DNA of 64,000 nt from RAM1 sp050247515 (GCA_050247515.1 JBFWUB010000010.1:92509-156508); one strand, 5' to 3'; shown: positions 47,780 through 56,530, numbered from the stretch's first letter. Numbers and translations are program-made. Notes: a model not told the origin generated them from the sequence alone.

Positions 47780-49120
47780 TCAGGGCTTTTTAGGCGACTT
47801 GGCGTTGCCAAACAGGAAGCTGAAGCCCGCCGCCGTGTTGTTGCTCTTGGCCGTGCCGGCATACGAATGGCAGCCCAGGCAGCTGGTGCCACGCGTTTGC
47901 ATGTAGGTTTCCAGCACCGGGCTGATCAGCGTGGCGGTGCTGGGTGAGCCCGTGGCCAGCGGCACGCTGCTGGGCACCGGGGTAGTGAAGTTCAGCACCG
48001 TGCGCGACCACTGCGTGTCAATCATGCGGTAGTACTGCCAGGGCGCCTTGGGATTGCCCTGCACGATGATGCCCTGCGCCTGCTTGCTCACCGAGGCGGC
48101 CAGCGGTGTGTCGGGGATCATCTGCATCACCTGCGTCGGGTTGGTGCTGGTGGAGTTGATGGGCGTGCTGCTGCCCACTGCATAGAAGCTGTACGTGCCC
48201 GTGGGCGTGGTGCCGGTCACGGGCGCGTTGTCGATCTGGTAAAAGGTCGCCCACAGGCCCACGGTCTGCGTGCCGCCGCTGGCAAACACATGCATGCCCA
48301 CCAGGCCGACCGTGGCCGTCTTGCCCGCGCCACCTGACGACGCGGGAATGTAGCCCGGCGATGTGTGAAAGCGCCCAGACGCTGCCTCGGCGGGCGTGAG
48401 CACCTTCCAGGCACTCTTGACCTCGATCGAGCCCAGGGGCAGCACAATGTTCGTCTTGCTGGCATACGACGCCTGCGTGTCGGCGTTGTACAGGCCGTTC
48501 TTGACGATGTAGTCAAACTGCACCTGGTTCATGGCCACGTCGTAATACACCGGGTTGCGCTGCTGGTCGTACAGGATGTTGCCGTCGGCCTGGCGGACGG
48601 CGTTCAGCGGCACGGCGCCCGCGCCCGGCGCGGCGGCATGCAGCGTGGCCACATCGGGCGACACCTTGGACTTGCGGGTGAGCAGCCGCATCTGGCCCGC
48701 GGCCACCTTGGCGGCCACGTCGCCGGGCAGGGCGGCATTCTTGAAGCCCGCGGCCCACGGCGTGGGCTTGGCACCGTTGGGCAGGAACACCTGCCCGGAC
48801 AGTTTCCAGGTCTCCCACACCGTGGGGCCGGGCGCGCCGAACAGGGCCGACTTGTTGGGCACACCGCGCACACCGGCCTGGGCCGGCCAGTTCAAATAGA
48901 AGAACGTCTGCCACATGGCGCAGTCCGCGCCCTGGTCGGTGAACTCGCCGTTGGTCAGCTTGACCACGGGCGCCAGCACGATGGGCTGCGGCGGCGAGCC
49001 GCCGCAGAAGAAATGGGGGGCTTTGGGCGCGCCCTGCGCGCTGGCCAGGCCCGGCAGCAAGGCCGTGGTGGCAATGAAAAACGCCGATGCAAGCATGCGG
49101 CGGCAAAGGTGCAGACTCAT
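47780..49120 (-). CDS. Exported protein with a single c-type heme motif, function unknown
   Basis: 446 residues. A signal peptide (MLASAFFIATTALLPGLASA) is followed by a large domain without recognisable fold (WQTFFYLNWPAQAG, NPVYYDVAMNQVQFDYIVKN, VGLVGMHVFASGGTQTVGLW). A CLGCH heme-attachment site lies about 30 residues from the C-terminus (TRGTSCLGCHSYAG). The conserved-looking start CGGSPPQP suggests a mature N-terminal Cys. A textbook AGGAGG stands 5 bases before the ATG. It follows the AraC regulator gene on the same strand. Confidence 0.8.
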   Translation of the reverse strand: MSLHLCRRMLASAFFIATTALLPGLASAQGAPKAPHFFCGGSPPQPIVLAPVVKLTNGEFTDQGADCAMWQTFFYLNWPAQAGVRGVPNKSALFGAPGPTVWETWKLSGQVFLPNGAKPTPWAAGFKNAALPGDVAAKVAAGQMRLLTRKSKVSPDVATLHAAAPGAGAVPLNAVRQADGNILYDQQRNPVYYDVAMNQVQFDYIVKNGLYNADTQASYASKTNIVLPLGSIEVKSAWKVLTPAEAASGRFHTSPGYIPASSGGAGKTATVGLVGMHVFASGGTQTVGLWATFYQIDNAPVTGTTPTGTYSFYAVGSSTPINSTSTNPTQVMQMIPDTPLAASVSKQAQGIIVQGNPKAPWQYYRMIDTQWSRTVLNFTTPVPSSVPLATGSPSTATLISPVLETYMQTRGTSCLGCHSYAGTAKSNNTAAGFSFLFGNAKSPKKP

Positions 49121-49220
49121 GGGGATCCTCCTGATTTGTTGACGGTGGTGGCGCCAGGCACACCTTGTCCCGGGCGCCGGGGCCCAGTGTGCACAGGCAG
49201 GAGGCCGTGCGTGCTGCAAC

Positions 49221-49240
49221 CCCTGTCAACCTTGACAGGG
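49221..49240. promoter_or_regulatory. 20-bp dyad upstream of the c-heme gene
   Basis: CCCTGTCAA-CC-TTGACAGGG, a perfect 9-bp inverted repeat, lies between the AraC stop and the c-heme gene start. Each arm contains TTGACA on one strand, so it may be a promoter/operator for the c-heme gene. Confidence 0.4.
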
Positions 49241-49251
49241 AGGGGTATCGC

Positions 49252-50217
49252 CTACAGGGCCGGCCGCCCTGCCCGTGCCACAGCCCCCGGCGCCACCCCC
49301 ACCGAGCGTTTGAACGCGCGGCTGAATGCCGACTCCGACTGGTACCCGGTGCGTGCCGCCACGTCGGCAATGGTGCTGCCCTGCGCCAGCCAGGCCTGGG
49401 CCAGCGTCATGCGCCACTGCGTCAGGTACTGCAGCGCGCCCTGGCCCACCAGTGCGGCAAAGCGCTGCGCAAAGGCCGAGCGCGACATGGCGGACGCCTG
49501 CGCCAATGACTCCACCGTCCAGACCTGCGCCGGGCTGCGGTGCATGAGCGAGATGGCGCGGCCGATGCGCCGGTCTTGCAGCGCGCCCAGCCAGCCGGTC
49601 TGCGCGGCCGGGTCGTGCTGCACCCAGTGGCGTATGGCCTGGATCACCACAATGTCAGCCAGCCGGGTGATCACGGCCTCGCCACCTGGGCGCAGGGTGC
49701 GGGCCTCGTCGGCCATGAAGCGCAGCATGGTCTGGCAGCCTTCGTCATGCGGGACTTCACCCGCTTCGATCGCGATCACCGGCGGCAGCAGCGCCACCAG
49801 CTGGCGCGCGGCGGGGTGGTCAAACCGAACGGCGCCGCAGACCAGCCGTGTGGGCGCGCCGCCGCCGCCGTGGCGCAGCACCTCATAACGCTCGCTCACC
49901 ATCTGGCGCGGCAGGCTGAACAGGTCGGGCGCATCGGCACCGGGCTCGTGCAGCAGGTTGTGCGTGCGGCCCTGCGGCAAGCAAGACACAAGGGCAAAGT
50001 CGCCCGGGTGCAACCAGCGGCTGCCTGCGCCATCAAGCTCAAGCCAGCAGCGGCCGCTGGTGACCATGTGGAACATCAGGCAGTCCGCCAGCGCCGGCAT
50101 GCGTGCGCCCCAGGGTGCAGTCAACTCTGAATGGCAATAGAAGACGCCATCCATGCGCAGGTAGTGCAAGGCTTCGCCCAGCGGGTCCGCAAAGCTTGAA
50201 AGTCCGGTGGTATCCAT
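49252..50217 (-). CDS. AraC-family transcriptional regulator
   Basis: 321 residues. An N-terminal cupin-type sensing domain (LADCLMFHMVTSGRCWLEL, HPGDFALVSCLPQGRTH) precedes the double helix-turn-helix: WTVESLAQASAMSRSAFAQR and STIADVAARTGYQSESAFS, followed by FKRSVGVAPGAV. It is divergent from the NAD(P)H-binding protein gene, its likely target, with a 144-base gap, and may also affect the c-heme gene downstream. Confidence 0.92.
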   Translation of the reverse strand: MDTTGLSSFADPLGEALHYLRMDGVFYCHSELTAPWGARMPALADCLMFHMVTSGRCWLELDGAGSRWLHPGDFALVSCLPQGRTHNLLHEPGADAPDLFSLPRQMVSERYEVLRHGGGGAPTRLVCGAVRFDHPAARQLVALLPPVIAIEAGEVPHDEGCQTMLRFMADEARTLRPGGEAVITRLADIVVIQAIRHWVQHDPAAQTGWLGALQDRRIGRAISLMHRSPAQVWTVESLAQASAMSRSAFAQRFAALVGQGALQYLTQWRMTLAQAWLAQGSTIADVAARTGYQSESAFSRAFKRSVGVAPGAVARAGRPAL

Positions 50218-50361
50218 GGGCTCGACTGTGCCGCATCCACCGCCATGGGTCCAGCCAGTCTGGACGATCGGTCATTCAAACCCGACTCACAGCCATTGTT
50301 GAATGGCCGAAGCACCAGGAAACTGCACGCACTGTCTTTTCATCAACCCAAGGAGTGAAGC

Positions 50362-51024
50362 ATGAAGAAAGTATTGGTGATTGGCGCCACCGGTGGCTCG
50401 GGCGTGGCCGCGGTGCAAAGCCTGCTGGCGCGCGGCTGTGAAGTCACCGCCTTTGCCCGCCGCCCCGAGGCGCTGGCGCACCTGCAGACCCAGGGCCAAC
50501 TCACGCTGCGGGCCGGCGACGCCATGAACCCCGCTGACATCGACAGCGCCATGCCGGGCCACGACGCCGTGGTGGTCACTTTAGGCATCAGCGAGAACCC
50601 CGTGCGCGTGCGCCTGCGCGGCAGCGCCGGCACGGCGATGAATGTGCGCTCCCAGGGCACCCGCCATGTGATCGACGCCATGCGCCGCCACGGCGTGCGC
50701 CGGCTGGTGGCGCAGACCACCTTTGGCGCCGGTGCCACGCGCGGCAAGCTGCCCTTCATCTACAAGCTGATGTTCAGCCTGCTGCTCAAGCCACAGATAG
50801 CCGACACCGAGCGGCAGGAAGAAGCCGTGCGCGCCAGCGGGCTGGACTGGGTGCTGGCGCAGCCGGTGAACCTGACGGACGACGACGTGGCCGACGCGCC
50901 GCTGGCGTCCGCCGAAGGCGCCTACCGCAGCATGAAGGTGGCGCGACGGCAGGTGGGGCAGTTTCTGGCGGATGCAGCTGTGTCGGCGCGGTTCAACCTG
51001 GCGTCGGTAGCGCTGTCGGCGTAA
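50362..51024 (+). CDS. NAD(P)H-binding atypical SDR protein
   Basis: 220 residues. VIGATGGSGVAAVQSLLARG is the dinucleotide-binding loop, followed by ALAHLQTQGQLTLRAGDAMN, DAVVVTLGIS and AMRRHGVRRLVAQTTFGAG. This NmrA/YwnB-like group lacks the classical Tyr-Lys pair and often works as a redox sensor or flavin/biliverdin-type reductase. AAGGAG precedes the ATG. Divergent from the AraC regulator, which probably controls it. Confidence 0.85.
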   Translation: MKKVLVIGATGGSGVAAVQSLLARGCEVTAFARRPEALAHLQTQGQLTLRAGDAMNPADIDSAMPGHDAVVVTLGISENPVRVRLRGSAGTAMNVRSQGTRHVIDAMRRHGVRRLVAQTTFGAGATRGKLPFIYKLMFSLLLKPQIADTERQEEAVRASGLDWVLAQPVNLTDDDVADAPLASAEGAYRSMKVARRQVGQFLADAAVSARFNLASVALSA

Positions 51025-51029
51025 AAGAC

Positions 51030-51626
51030 CTATTTTTTGCACCCATCGAACATGTAGGCAGGATCCACTCGGACACTCGATGGATTCTGAATCGACATCG
51101 TTCGGTCCATGCGCGCGCGATCACTGGACGTATAGCGTGTTTTGAACTCACCAAGGTCCGCGCGCTTCGCCATCAAGTTGTATGGCATCCCGTACAGCCA
51201 AGGTTCGATACTAGGCGGCCATGACCACACGCGACCGCTGGCGTCGGGCACGAATTGAACGTAGAACGGGGTCGTGCAGCGATAGTTGTTTTGCCAGTTC
51301 CATTGCTTGTCTGCTGCCTTTGCAACCAGCACGGGGCGCTTGGCTGCCGGAGAAATCGCCAGAAGCATCAAGCTGGCATCTCCCACGTAGCGGTAATGCC
51401 GACCCTGCCAGTCGAAGGCCAATTCCTCCGTCCAGTCTGGCCTGTAACCCATGTCCAGCGGATTGCCGCTCGCCCCCTGAAGCTTGTAAGTCACTTCGCG
51501 CGTAACCCAGATCGTCTCACCCGTATTCAACGGCACCTCTTCCTGCCATGTGACCGTCCTGCTGCATCCGGCCAATAGTGTTGCAATGAGAAGCGTCACT
51601 GCGCTTCGTGCCGATAGAAATTTCAT
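51030..51626 (-). CDS. Lipoprotein of unknown function
   Basis: 198 residues. The signal peptide ends in the lipobox LLAGC. The mature part contains an aromatic-rich region (YRPDWTEELAFDWQGRHYRY, ADKQWNWQNNYR, RVWSWPPSIEPWLYGMPYN) and ends FDGCKK. No family recognised. GGGAGG lies 7 bases before the ATG. The base composition is visibly less G+C-rich than its neighbours and third positions are less biased, suggesting recent acquisition. Confidence 0.7.
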   Translation of the reverse strand: MKFLSARSAVTLLIATLLAGCSRTVTWQEEVPLNTGETIWVTREVTYKLQGASGNPLDMGYRPDWTEELAFDWQGRHYRYVGDASLMLLAISPAAKRPVLVAKAADKQWNWQNNYRCTTPFYVQFVPDASGRVWSWPPSIEPWLYGMPYNLMAKRADLGEFKTRYTSSDRARMDRTMSIQNPSSVRVDPAYMFDGCKK

Positions 51627-51766
51627 AGCTGCCCTCCCTGTGCACTTGTAGCTCGCCATAGCTTGTGTCGTCAAAGGGCACATTCTGATTGCCCGGTTCA
51701 GCGTCAAGATGACTGATGGCGATGGATTTGTTGGGGCGCAGCAAAGAACGAGTCCGTACATTCCGC
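51627..51766. other. 140-base low-G+C intergenic stretch
   Basis: Between slyX and the lipoprotein gene. No frame resembles a protein and no terminator or strong promoter is visible. It shares the lower G+C content of the lipoprotein gene. Confidence 0.4.
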
Positions 51767-51985
51767 TCAATAGGGCGGCGGCCGCTCGTCCCGCAACCCG
51801 CGAAATTCCCCACTGCCGCTGTCGCGCTGCTGTTGTTTCAGGTCCGTCAACTCACGCACAAGCAGGTCAATCTGTTGCTGCTGGCGGATCACCACCTGGT
51901 TCAGTTGCTCCACCAGGTCTTCAGTAAAGCTGGCCTTGATTTCCAGCTCGGTCAGGCGGTTGTCGATGGCTTGCGTATCGGGCAT
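51767..51985 (-). CDS. slyX: SlyX family protein
   Basis: 72 residues, mostly a coiled coil (DNRLTELEIKASFTEDLVEQ, LNQVVIRQQQQIDLLVREL) ending in the family's RDERPPPY. Function unknown. It follows the enolase-superfamily gene by 5 bases and is probably cotranscribed with it. Confidence 0.93.
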   Translation of the reverse strand: MPDTQAIDNRLTELEIKASFTEDLVEQLNQVVIRQQQQIDLLVRELTDLKQQQRDSGSGEFRGLRDERPPPY

Positions 51986-51990
51986 TTCGT

Positions 51991-53103
51991 TCAACGCGCC
52001 GGTTTCTGGAACTTGTCCCAAGCCGCCTTCGTCGGCGTCGTACCCGCCCCGGGCTCCTGCGGCAGCTTGAAGTACCCATCTACCACCTGGGCTGGTTCGG
52101 TGAAGCAGTCCTTGATCCAGGGGATGTATTCCAGCACCTGCACCGCCGGGTGGGCGTAGCTCAGGTGCACATGCACCTGGCTCATGTCGCCCGCGTGCGG
52201 GGCCACGGGCAGCCGGTAGCTGTGCGCGGTTTCGCACACGCGCAGCACTTCGGTCAGGCCGGCCATGCGGGTCACGTCGGGCTGCACCCAGTGGATGGCG
52301 TTCTGGTGGAAAAATTCGCTGAACGCGTCCTGCGTGTACAGCTGCTCGCCCAGTGCGGTGGGGATGCGCGTGGCGCGTGCCAGCTCGGCGTGGCCCTTCA
52401 CGTCGTCGTACCACAGCGGTTCTTCAAACCAGTACACATCAAACGGCTCCGCGCCGCGGCAAAAGCGCAGGCAGGTGGGCAGGTCCCACTTACCGTTGCC
52501 GTCGATGGCCAGCGTCACGTCGGGGCCTATGGCTTTGCGCACAGCCTCCAGGCGGCGCAGGTCGCGCTCTACCGTGCTGCCCACCTTGATCTTGATGCCG
52601 GTAAAGCCGTCGGCCACCGCGCGCTTGGCGCCTTCCACCAGCTTGTCATCCGCAATGCTGAGCCAGCCGATGTCGGTGTTGTACGCACGGACCTTGTCCC
52701 TTACCTGGCCGCCCAGCAGCTTCCACAGCGGCATGCCCGCGGCCTTGGCTTTCAGGTCCCACAGCGCCACGTCAATGGCCGCGTGCGACAGCGTGGTGAT
52801 GCCGGCGCGCCCCACCCATTGCAGCGCGGGGTTGCGCGCCAGCTTGAGCCACAGGCGGTTGACGTCGTGTGCGTCTTCGCCCATCAGCAGCGGCGCGTGG
52901 CAGGTTTCGATGCAGCGGGTGATCAGCTGGTCGCTGGGCAGGTGCGCATGGGTGCCGGTAAAGCCATAGCCCTCCAGCCCGTTGCTGGTGCCTATCTTCA
53001 CGCCCACCACGCCCCAGTGGGTGATGGAATGTGTGCTGTCGGCAATCTGGCTGCCGGTCACCGGCACATGCAGGATGAAGGGCTCGACGGTCGTGATCTT
53101 CAA
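51991..53103 (-). CDS. Mandelate racemase/muconate lactonizing enzyme family protein (enolase superfamily)
   Basis: 370 residues. Catalytic features are the KxK in FTGIKIKVGST, metal ligands Asp (TLAIDGNGKWD), Glu (VYWFEEPLWY) and Glu (PTALGEQLYT), and a His in APHAGDMSQVHVHL. It likely abstracts a proton next to a carboxylate in an acid sugar or related compound. The start is TTG at 53103: the family N-terminus begins KITTVEPFILHVP and a GAGGAG stands 7 bases before that TTG, with no usable ATG nearby. Confidence 0.9.
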   Translation of the reverse strand: MKITTVEPFILHVPVTGSQIADSTHSITHWGVVGVKIGTSNGLEGYGFTGTHAHLPSDQLITRCIETCHAPLLMGEDAHDVNRLWLKLARNPALQWVGRAGITTLSHAAIDVALWDLKAKAAGMPLWKLLGGQVRDKVRAYNTDIGWLSIADDKLVEGAKRAVADGFTGIKIKVGSTVERDLRRLEAVRKAIGPDVTLAIDGNGKWDLPTCLRFCRGAEPFDVYWFEEPLWYDDVKGHAELARATRIPTALGEQLYTQDAFSEFFHQNAIHWVQPDVTRMAGLTEVLRVCETAHSYRLPVAPHAGDMSQVHVHLSYAHPAVQVLEYIPWIKDCFTEPAQVVDGYFKLPQEPGAGTTPTKAAWDKFQKPAR

Positions 53104-53168
53104 GGGTGTCTCCTCTATTGGTATGACGATTGGCCTGGGGCATTGTGCCGCGATCCCGGCGCACGCGC

Positions 53169-53174
53169 TAAGCT
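53169..53174 (+). promoter_or_regulatory. Candidate -10 (TAAGCT) of the DUF502 gene
   Basis: Ends 7 bases before the ATG at 53182. A weak member of the leaderless set, without a Shine-Dalgarno. Confidence 0.3.
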
Positions 53175-53181
53175 CCCGGGC

Positions 53182-53832
53182 ATGAAACCTGGCCTGCAAC
53201 ACGTTCTTCGTACCTTCCTTACCGGCGTGCTCGCCCTGCTGCCGCTGGCGGCCACGCTGTTCATCCTGGGCTGGACGCTGCGTTTCCTGGCCGGCTGGCT
53301 GGGGCCCGAGAGCGCCTTTGGCCAGTTGCTGACCTTCATCGGCCTGAGCGTCACCACGTCCGAGGCCGTGGGTTACCTGCTGGGCGCGTTTTTGCTCATG
53401 GCCTGCGTGTATGTGTTTGGCCTGCTGGTGGAAGCGGGCTTCCAGCGCGGCGCGGCGCGGCTGGTGAATGCGCTGGTGCAGCGTATTCCCGTGGTGCGCA
53501 CGGTGTATGACGTGATCCAGAAGCTGGTGCAGCTGTTTGCCCGCAAGGGCGACGACGGCCTCAAATCCATGAGCCCCGTTTGGCTGTACTTTGGCGGAAA
53601 GGGCAAGGAACAGGGCACGGTGGTGCTGGGCCTGCTGTCCACCCCCCAGCCGGTCATGCTGAACGGCCAGCCGTACATGGGGGTGCTGGTGCCCACTGCC
53701 CCTGTTCCTGTCGGCGGTGGGTTGCTGTATGTGCCGCCTGAGTGGGTAGAGCCGGCGGACATCGGCATGGAAGCCGTGACCAGCATTTATGTGTCGATGG
53801 GGGTGACGTCGGGGCAGTACTTGAAGGGCTAA
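53182..53832 (+). CDS. DUF502 membrane protein
   Basis: 216 residues. Two membrane helices (FLTGVLALLPLAATLFILGW and AVGYLLGAFLLMACVYVFGL) are followed by a conserved cytoplasmic or periplasmic domain with RIPVVRTVYDVIQKLVQLF and PTAPVPVGGGLLYVPPE, which define DUF502. Function unknown. Its stop overlaps the 3' end of the converging catalase-like gene by 4 bases. Confidence 0.9.
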   Translation: MKPGLQHVLRTFLTGVLALLPLAATLFILGWTLRFLAGWLGPESAFGQLLTFIGLSVTTSEAVGYLLGAFLLMACVYVFGLLVEAGFQRGAARLVNALVQRIPVVRTVYDVIQKLVQLFARKGDDGLKSMSPVWLYFGGKGKEQGTVVLGLLSTPQPVMLNGQPYMGVLVPTAPVPVGGGLLYVPPEWVEPADIGMEAVTSIYVSMGVTSGQYLKG

Positions 53833-54818
53833 ACCGCCCCCCGCCCCTTCTGGCTGGCGAAGTAAACCGCCTTGCGTGCCCGCTGCACGTCGCCCAGCGG
53901 GCGGTGCGCAGCCAGGGCCTGCCAGGGGTCGATCACGGTGGCTTCCACGCGGTGGGCCAGGGCCTGGCCGTCCACGCCGGCGGTGTCCTGGCGCGGCAGC
54001 ATCAGGCGGGCCACGGTCACGTAGCGGGTGGGCCAGTTGACCGATGCGTCTTCTATCGGCGTGGTGGTTTCATTCACCCAGGGCTGCAGCTGCAAGTCCC
54101 AGTGCAGGGCACCCTTGGCCAGGCGGGCGCTGAAGTCGGCGTTCCAGTCCTTGTTGGCGCCGGGCTCGGGCTTGCCATTGGCCTCGGCCGGCACCAGGCG
54201 CACGCGGGCGGCGTAGGGGCCGTTGGCCATGGGCGCGCTGCTGAACATGGGCTCGGTGGCAAAGCCGCTGAAGGGCTTGCCCGCGATCTTGATCATTCTG
54301 GCCAGCTGCACCGGTGCGCCAAACACGCCGTAGCGTTTGAAGATGTATTTCAGCAGCGCGCCATTGCCAAAAGATGCCGCCTCGGCAAAGTCCACGAACT
54401 CGGCGCTGCCCTTGAAGGCAAAGGCCTCCTGATTGATGAGGGTGAAGTCCTGACTGCGGGCGGGGCCGTTGCCCAGCGCCGAATCGCCCTGCACGCCCAG
54501 CACGCGGAACGCAAAGCCGCGTATGTCGGGCATGGCATCTTTGGCCTTGTCAAAACCGCCGTTGGACAGGCGCACCCACACCTCATAGTCGTGCGGCTCG
54601 CTGAACAGGCCCTGCGCCGCCCAGGCCGGCAGGCTTTCCAGCACCTCCAGCGTGCCGATGGCGGCTGTGAGCTGCTTGCGGTGCAGCGTGCGGCCGCTGC
54701 CAAATTTTTGTGATTTGCGCTGCTGGATGGCGGCAAAGCGCCGGGCGGCGTCTTCGTACCGTTGTGCCTCGTCAGGGGCGATGGTTTCCTGCCAGTCTGT
54801 GCCCGGTACGTCCGCCAT
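53829..54818 (-). CDS. Catalase-family heme protein
   Basis: 329 residues, shorter than a typical catalase. GRTLHRKQLTAAIGTLEV carries the distal His region and SQDFTLINQEAFAF carries a possible Asn. The tail AHRPLGDVQRARKAVYFASQ matches the end of the catalase core. The usual proximal Tyr motif (RxFxYxDxH) is not evident, so catalase activity is doubtful; a peroxidase or allene-oxide-like role is possible. AGAGG stands before the ATG. Confidence 0.82.
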   Translation of the reverse strand: MADVPGTDWQETIAPDEAQRYEDAARRFAAIQQRKSQKFGSGRTLHRKQLTAAIGTLEVLESLPAWAAQGLFSEPHDYEVWVRLSNGGFDKAKDAMPDIRGFAFRVLGVQGDSALGNGPARSQDFTLINQEAFAFKGSAEFVDFAEAASFGNGALLKYIFKRYGVFGAPVQLARMIKIAGKPFSGFATEPMFSSAPMANGPYAARVRLVPAEANGKPEPGANKDWNADFSARLAKGALHWDLQLQPWVNETTTPIEDASVNWPTRYVTVARLMLPRQDTAGVDGQALAHRVEATVIDPWQALAAHRPLGDVQRARKAVYFASQKGRGAV

Positions 54819-54841
54819 GGTTCAGCCTCTTGGGGTGGTGA

Positions 54842-56530
54842 TCAGCCTGTCTGTTCAGCTTCCTGCAGGGTGCGCCACATCACCTTGCCGCTGCCGCTCT
54901 TGGGCAGGGCGTCCACAAACTGCACGATGCGCGGCACCTTGTACACAGCCATATTCTCGCGGCACCAGGCCACGATGTCTTCTTCTTTCACCTGGCCCCT
55001 GTGGCTTTGGCGCAGCACCACCACGGCCTTGACGCTTTCACCGCGGTAGCTGTCGCGTGTGGAGATGATGCAGGCCTCCTGGATGGCGGGGTGGCGGAAC
55101 ATCAGCGCCTCCACCTCGGCCGGCCACACCTTGAAGCCGCTGGCGTTGATCATGCGCTTGAGCCGGTCGGTGATGAAGAAATAGCCGTCGTCGTCCACCC
55201 GCCCCAGGTCGCCCGAGCGGAAGAAGCGCTTGCCTTCAAACTCAATGAACGCCGCCGCCGTGGCGTCGGGCCGCTTCCAGTAGCCCTGAAAGATCATGGG
55301 CCCGTGCATGATGATTTCGCCCTGCTCGCCCACGGGCATTTCCTGCAGGGTTTCCGGGTCCACCACGCGCGCGTCGCAGCTCATGAACGGGATGCCCAGG
55401 CACTGCTGCTTGGGGTTGTCGGGCGGGTTGCTGTGGCTGGGCGCGGCGGTTTCGGTCAGGCCATAGCCTTCCACGTAGCGCAGGCCATAGCTGTCCAGCA
55501 GGCGCTGGGCCACGGCCTGCGGCATGGCAGCGCCACCGCCGCCGATGTACACCAGGCTGGACAGGTCGTACTGGTCAAACTGCGGGCTGCCCAGCAGGTC
55601 GATCACCATGGTGGGGATGTTCGTCCAGGTCGTCACGCGGTGGCGCGAGATCAGCCGCCCGGCCAGGTCGCGGTCCCAGCGCGGCATCATCACCAGCGTG
55701 CTGCCGGTGTAGATGTTGGAATGCATCAGGCTGACCATGCCGGTGATGTGGAACATGGGCACCACCATCAGCGTCACGTTCTCGGCCGTGGCATTGCCCC
55801 AGGCACTGCTGGCCACGGCGTTGTGCATGATGCTGCCGTGCGTGTGCATGCAGCCCTTGGGCAGGCCGGTGGTGCCGCTGGTGTAGGGCAGGATGGCCAG
55901 GTCGGTGGGGCCCACGGCGGGCTCGGGCGCCGGGGCGTCGGTGGCCAGCGCGTCGGCCCAGGCATGCACCTGGCCGCCGGCCAGCGCGGGCAGCGGGTGG
56001 CGCGTGAGCAGCCAGTTGTGCCACGCCTCGGGCATGTCCGTCGGCACGCCGTCAGGCATGCAGTCGGTGAACTGCGTGACGATGAGGTGGGCCAGCCGGT
56101 CGGCCGCGGGCAGTGCGTCGCTGGCCTTGACCAGCTCGGGCGCCAGGTCGCCGGTGGTGATGGCCACCTTCGCGTCCGGGTCGGTGATGTAGTGCTTGAG
56201 CTCTTCGGCCCGGTTCATCGGGTTCACCGGCACCACCACCGCATTGGCCCGCAGGATGGCGAAGTGCGCAATCACCAGCTGAGGGCAGTTCTGCATGTTC
56301 AGGATCACGCGGTCGCCCTTGCGCACGCCCAGCGCGTACAGGCGCGCGGCCAGCCGCTCGGTCATGCGGGCCAGATCTGCGTAGCGGAATTCGCGGCCAA
56401 AGAAGATGATGGCCGGCTTGTGCGGATAACGCCGCGCGCTGATGGCGAGGTTGTCCCACAGGGGCATGGCGGGCGGGTTGATGCTGTGGGGCAGGCGCTT
56501 GGGCCAGAACTTGTGATGGGGGCGGGTCAT
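54842..56530 (-). CDS. Long-chain fatty-acid/acyl-CoA synthetase (AMP-binding)
   Basis: 562 residues. LPYTSGTTGLPKGCMHTHG is a complete P-loop, followed by VEGYGLTETAAPS, FRSGDLGRVDDDGYFFITDR, KRMINASGFKVWPAEVE and the catalytic Lys in PKSGSGKVMWRTL. Activates a carboxylic acid as the acyl-AMP and transfers it to CoA; chain length is not predictable. It starts 23 bases upstream of the catalase-like gene on the same strand. Confidence 0.93.
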   Translation of the reverse strand: MTRPHHKFWPKRLPHSINPPAMPLWDNLAISARRYPHKPAIIFFGREFRYADLARMTERLAARLYALGVRKGDRVILNMQNCPQLVIAHFAILRANAVVVPVNPMNRAEELKHYITDPDAKVAITTGDLAPELVKASDALPAADRLAHLIVTQFTDCMPDGVPTDMPEAWHNWLLTRHPLPALAGGQVHAWADALATDAPAPEPAVGPTDLAILPYTSGTTGLPKGCMHTHGSIMHNAVASSAWGNATAENVTLMVVPMFHITGMVSLMHSNIYTGSTLVMMPRWDRDLAGRLISRHRVTTWTNIPTMVIDLLGSPQFDQYDLSSLVYIGGGGAAMPQAVAQRLLDSYGLRYVEGYGLTETAAPSHSNPPDNPKQQCLGIPFMSCDARVVDPETLQEMPVGEQGEIIMHGPMIFQGYWKRPDATAAAFIEFEGKRFFRSGDLGRVDDDGYFFITDRLKRMINASGFKVWPAEVEALMFRHPAIQEACIISTRDSYRGESVKAVVVLRQSHRGQVKEEDIVAWCRENMAVYKVPRIVQFVDALPKSGSGKVMWRTLQEAEQTG

